The translations under genes were made by a program, and so were the position numbers. 7,292 bases of DNA, taken from assembly GCA_014378155.1 (NCBI GenBank), contig JACMOF010000328.1, forward strand, positions 1 to 7,292. Reading direction: 5' to 3'. Positions 5,858 through 7,292 of this stretch are shown here, piece by piece. The DNA comes from Caulobacter sp. (lineage in GTDB: Bacteria; Pseudomonadota; Alphaproteobacteria; Caulobacterales; Caulobacteraceae). Numbering within the stretch: the stretch's first letter is position 1; every line of letters starts with the position of its first letter. The notes below the pieces were generated by a model, which was not told the origin of the DNA, did no database searches, and saw only the letters and a program-made list of their open reading frames with translations.

Positions 5858-7084
5858 ATGACTGATCCTGCCGCGCCGCTTCCCGCCGTTACCCCCTGGC
5901 GGCTCGTCCTGATGTTGGGGGCGCTGACCGCCTTCGCGCCGATGTCGATCGACATGTACCTGTCGAGCATGCCCGATATCGCGCGGACCCTGCACGCCGG
6001 GGCCGACGACACTCAAGCGACCTTGGCGGCCTTCTTCGCCGGCATGGCGATCGGCCAGTTCCTGTACGGCCCGGCGCCGGACCGGTTCGGCCGCCGACCG
6101 CCGTTGTTGCTGGGCATCGGCATCTATGTGGTGGCCTCGGTGGTCTGCGCCATGGCGCCGTCGATCCAGGCGCTGATCGGCGCTCGCTTTGTTCAGGCCC
6201 TGGGCGGGTGCGCGGGGGCGGTGATCGCGCGCGCGGTGGTGCGCGATCGCTTTAACCACGCCGACACGGCCCGGGTGCTGTCGCTGATGACCCTGATCAT
6301 GGGGCTGGCGCCGGTGCTGGCCCCGCAGTTCGGTGGGGTGGTGCAGGTCTTCGCCGGCTGGCGCGGGGTGTTCTGGACCCTGACGGCGTTCGGCCTGCTG
6401 ATCGGCCTGTGGATCGCGCTGAGCCTGACGGAATCGCGTTCCGAGGCCACCGCCGTCCAAGCCCGTTCGGAGAACCCGTTCCGGGCCTATGGCGCGTTAT
6501 TGAGCCAGAAGCGGCTGGTCGGTTACGGCGTCGCCGGGGCCCTGAACGGCGCGACCCTGTTCACCTACATCTCAAGCGCGCCAGACCTGATCATGGGGAC
6601 CTACGGCCACCGGCCGCTGACCTTCAACATCATCTTCGCCTTCAACGCGGTGGGCATCATCGGGGCCAGTCAGGTCAACCGGCTGCTGCTGCGCCGCGCG
6701 ACGCCGGACCGGGTGCTGGTGCGGGCCAGCATCGCCTCGATCGTCGCCGCCTTCCTGCTGGCGGCGGCGGCGTGGAGCGGGGTGGGCGGCCAGTTCACTG
6801 TGCTGCCGCTGCTGTTCGCCGCCTTGTCGACCTATGGTCTGATGGCCGGCAACACCATGGCCGGGGCGTTGAGCGTCGATCCGATCCGGGCGGGCTCGAC
6901 CTCGGCCCTGATGGGCGGGGCGTCTTTCGCGGCCGGAGCCCTTGCCTCCTGGATCGGCGGCCTTCTGCATGACGGCACCGCTCGGCCCGTGGCGGCGGTA
7001 ATGTTCGCCTGCCTGATAGGCTCCAGTCTGGCGATCTTCCTTTTGGCGGTTCCGAAGGACCAGCGGACCAAGGTCCCGGCCTAG
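5858..7084 (+). CDS. Bcr/CflA-family multidrug efflux MFS transporter
   Basis: The 408-residue inner-membrane protein is a 12-helix major facilitator likely to export drugs or small organic molecules by proton antiport. The first helix carries the DMYLSSMPDIA sequence (32-42) typical of the Bcr/CflA drug:H+ antiporter-1 group (DMYLPALP in many members). Loop 2-3 has motif A as GPAPDRFGRR (71-80). Helix 4 contains GARFVQALGG (108-117), and helix 5 has the antiporter motif C-like GLAPVLAPQFGG (149-160). A cytoplasmic loop at about 191-220 separates the halves. I chose the ATG at 5858 (MTDPAAPL), which gives the usual length. An in-frame ATG at 5831 would add nine mostly charged residues, and the frame stays open further upstream without a credible start. 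The TAG stop is part of the repeat at 7081-7188. The substrate is unknown, and a link to the divergent epoxide hydrolase is only suggested by position. Confidence 0.93.
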   Translation: MTDPAAPLPAVTPWRLVLMLGALTAFAPMSIDMYLSSMPDIARTLHAGADDTQATLAAFFAGMAIGQFLYGPAPDRFGRRPPLLLGIGIYVVASVVCAMAPSIQALIGARFVQALGGCAGAVIARAVVRDRFNHADTARVLSLMTLIMGLAPVLAPQFGGVVQVFAGWRGVFWTLTAFGLLIGLWIALSLTESRSEATAVQARSENPFRAYGALLSQKRLVGYGVAGALNGATLFTYISSAPDLIMGTYGHRPLTFNIIFAFNAVGIIGASQVNRLLLRRATPDRVLVRASIASIVAAFLLAAAAWSGVGGQFTVLPLLFAALSTYGLMAGNTMAGALSVDPIRAGSTSALMGGASFAAGALASWIGGLLHDGTARPVAAVMFACLIGSSLAIFLLAVPKDQRTKVPA

Positions 7085-7188
7085 AGCATTTCCCGACCTG
7101 ACTGCGTCAGGCCGTGAGCTCTAATCTTTTGTTTTGACGCATTTTTCTTCACGCGAACCGGAACCACTTCGCTCGAAAAATGCTCTAG
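7081..7188. repeat. Structured intergenic repeat, copy B, bounded by CTAGAGCATTT inverted ends
   Basis: The element is bounded by CTAGAGCATTT (7081-7091) and AAATGCTCTAG (7178-7188), exact inverted copies. Its right part (7119-7188) matches copy A in layout: CTCTAATCTTTTGTTTTGAC, then a stem GCATTTTTC (7139-7147) with GAAAAATGC (7175-7183), and an inner stem GCGAA (7153-7157) with TTCGC (7168-7172) around CCGGAACCAC. From memory, this sequence type is frequent between genes in Caulobacterales. It contains the TAG stop codons of both flanking convergent genes. Confidence 0.75.
7082..7135 (+). terminator. Probable intrinsic terminator of the MFS exporter gene
   Basis: TAGAGC (7082-7087), which starts with the exporter's own stop codon, can pair with GCTCTA (7118-7123). 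Inside it, CCTGAC (7097-7102) pairs with GTCAGG (7106-7111) around TGC. The structure is followed at once by ATCTTTTGTTTT, a T-rich tract on the transcript's 3' side. The internal loops make it weaker than a classical terminator. Confidence 0.5.
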
Positions 7189-7292
7189 TCGGCGGTGTCC
7201 GCAACCGCGCCAGCCCGCCAGGCCAGGATCAGCCAGCCAGCCAAGAAGCACAGGCCGCCCAGTGGTGTGATCGCTCCCAGGATACGCGGCGC
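7185..7292 (-). CDS. DUF423-family small membrane protein, C-terminal 35 residues (cut by window edge)
   Basis: The minus-strand frame enters from the right edge and ends with TAG at 7185-7187. The visible tail reads APRILGAITPLGGLCFLAG and then a hydrophobic WLILAW helix ending in a short acidic end, DTAD. GxITPLGG followed by a terminal GW-containing membrane helix is typical of the C-terminus of DUF423 (YgdD-like) inner-membrane proteins, which have about 120 residues and four helices and no firmly established function. The upstream part, including the start, lies outside the window. The gene converges on the MFS exporter gene, with 100 bases of the structured repeat between the two stop codons. 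Confidence 0.75.
   Translation of the reverse strand, partial: APRILGAITPLGGLCFLAGWLILAWRAGAVADTAD

Noticed and set aside
5495..6460. A 321-codon open frame on the minus strand
   Set aside because: It overlaps the exporter and the hydrolase genes in another frame, and its Arg/Gln/His/Gly-rich sequence has no recognisable domain.

Overview
The window is GC-rich alphaproteobacterial chromosome, most likely Caulobacter or a close relative. The reasons are the strongly G/C third codon positions, several starts without a Shine-Dalgarno sequence, the gene families present, and two intergenic repeat types that I recognise from memory as common in Caulobacterales. The genus was assigned without a database search. 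I see no tRNA, rRNA, CRISPR array, transposase or phage gene.

Left part (1-2187), a decayed region. It begins with the 5' end of an unidentified small protein gene (minus strand, running off the left edge), followed by a structured repeat (197-260). Next is the C-terminal half of an O-antigen ligase/Wzy-family gene on the minus strand, broken by an in-frame TAG. An apparently intact gene for a membrane-anchored, proline-rich protein (minus strand) separates it from the C-terminal half of a low-temperature-requirement A (LtrA) gene on the plus strand, broken by two frameshifts and an in-frame TAA. The two broken genes point away from each other and both lack their 5' halves.

Middle part (2184-4757). 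A proline iminopeptidase gene (minus strand) converges on the LtrA remnant with overlapping stop codons. It diverges, across 86 bp, from a gene for an HPP-family membrane protein with two CBS domains. A gene for an 81-residue helical protein follows 37 bp later in the same direction. Two hairpins, one of them a repeat, lie between that gene and the next, convergent, gene.

Right part (4756-7292). A soluble epoxide hydrolase gene (minus strand) and a Bcr/CflA-type MFS drug exporter gene (plus strand) diverge across 118 bp, which holds an inverted repeat that could be an operator. The exporter gene ends inside a second copy of the structured repeat. The convergent DUF423-family membrane protein gene, cut by the right edge, ends inside the other end of the same copy, so the repeat provides both TAG stop codons.

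The genes do not form one pathway. They are housekeeping or accessory enzymes and transporters, plus pseudogenes. The most interesting signal is the pair of diverged repeats at 197-260 and 7119-7188: their stems differ in sequence but remain base-paired, while their loop is similar.
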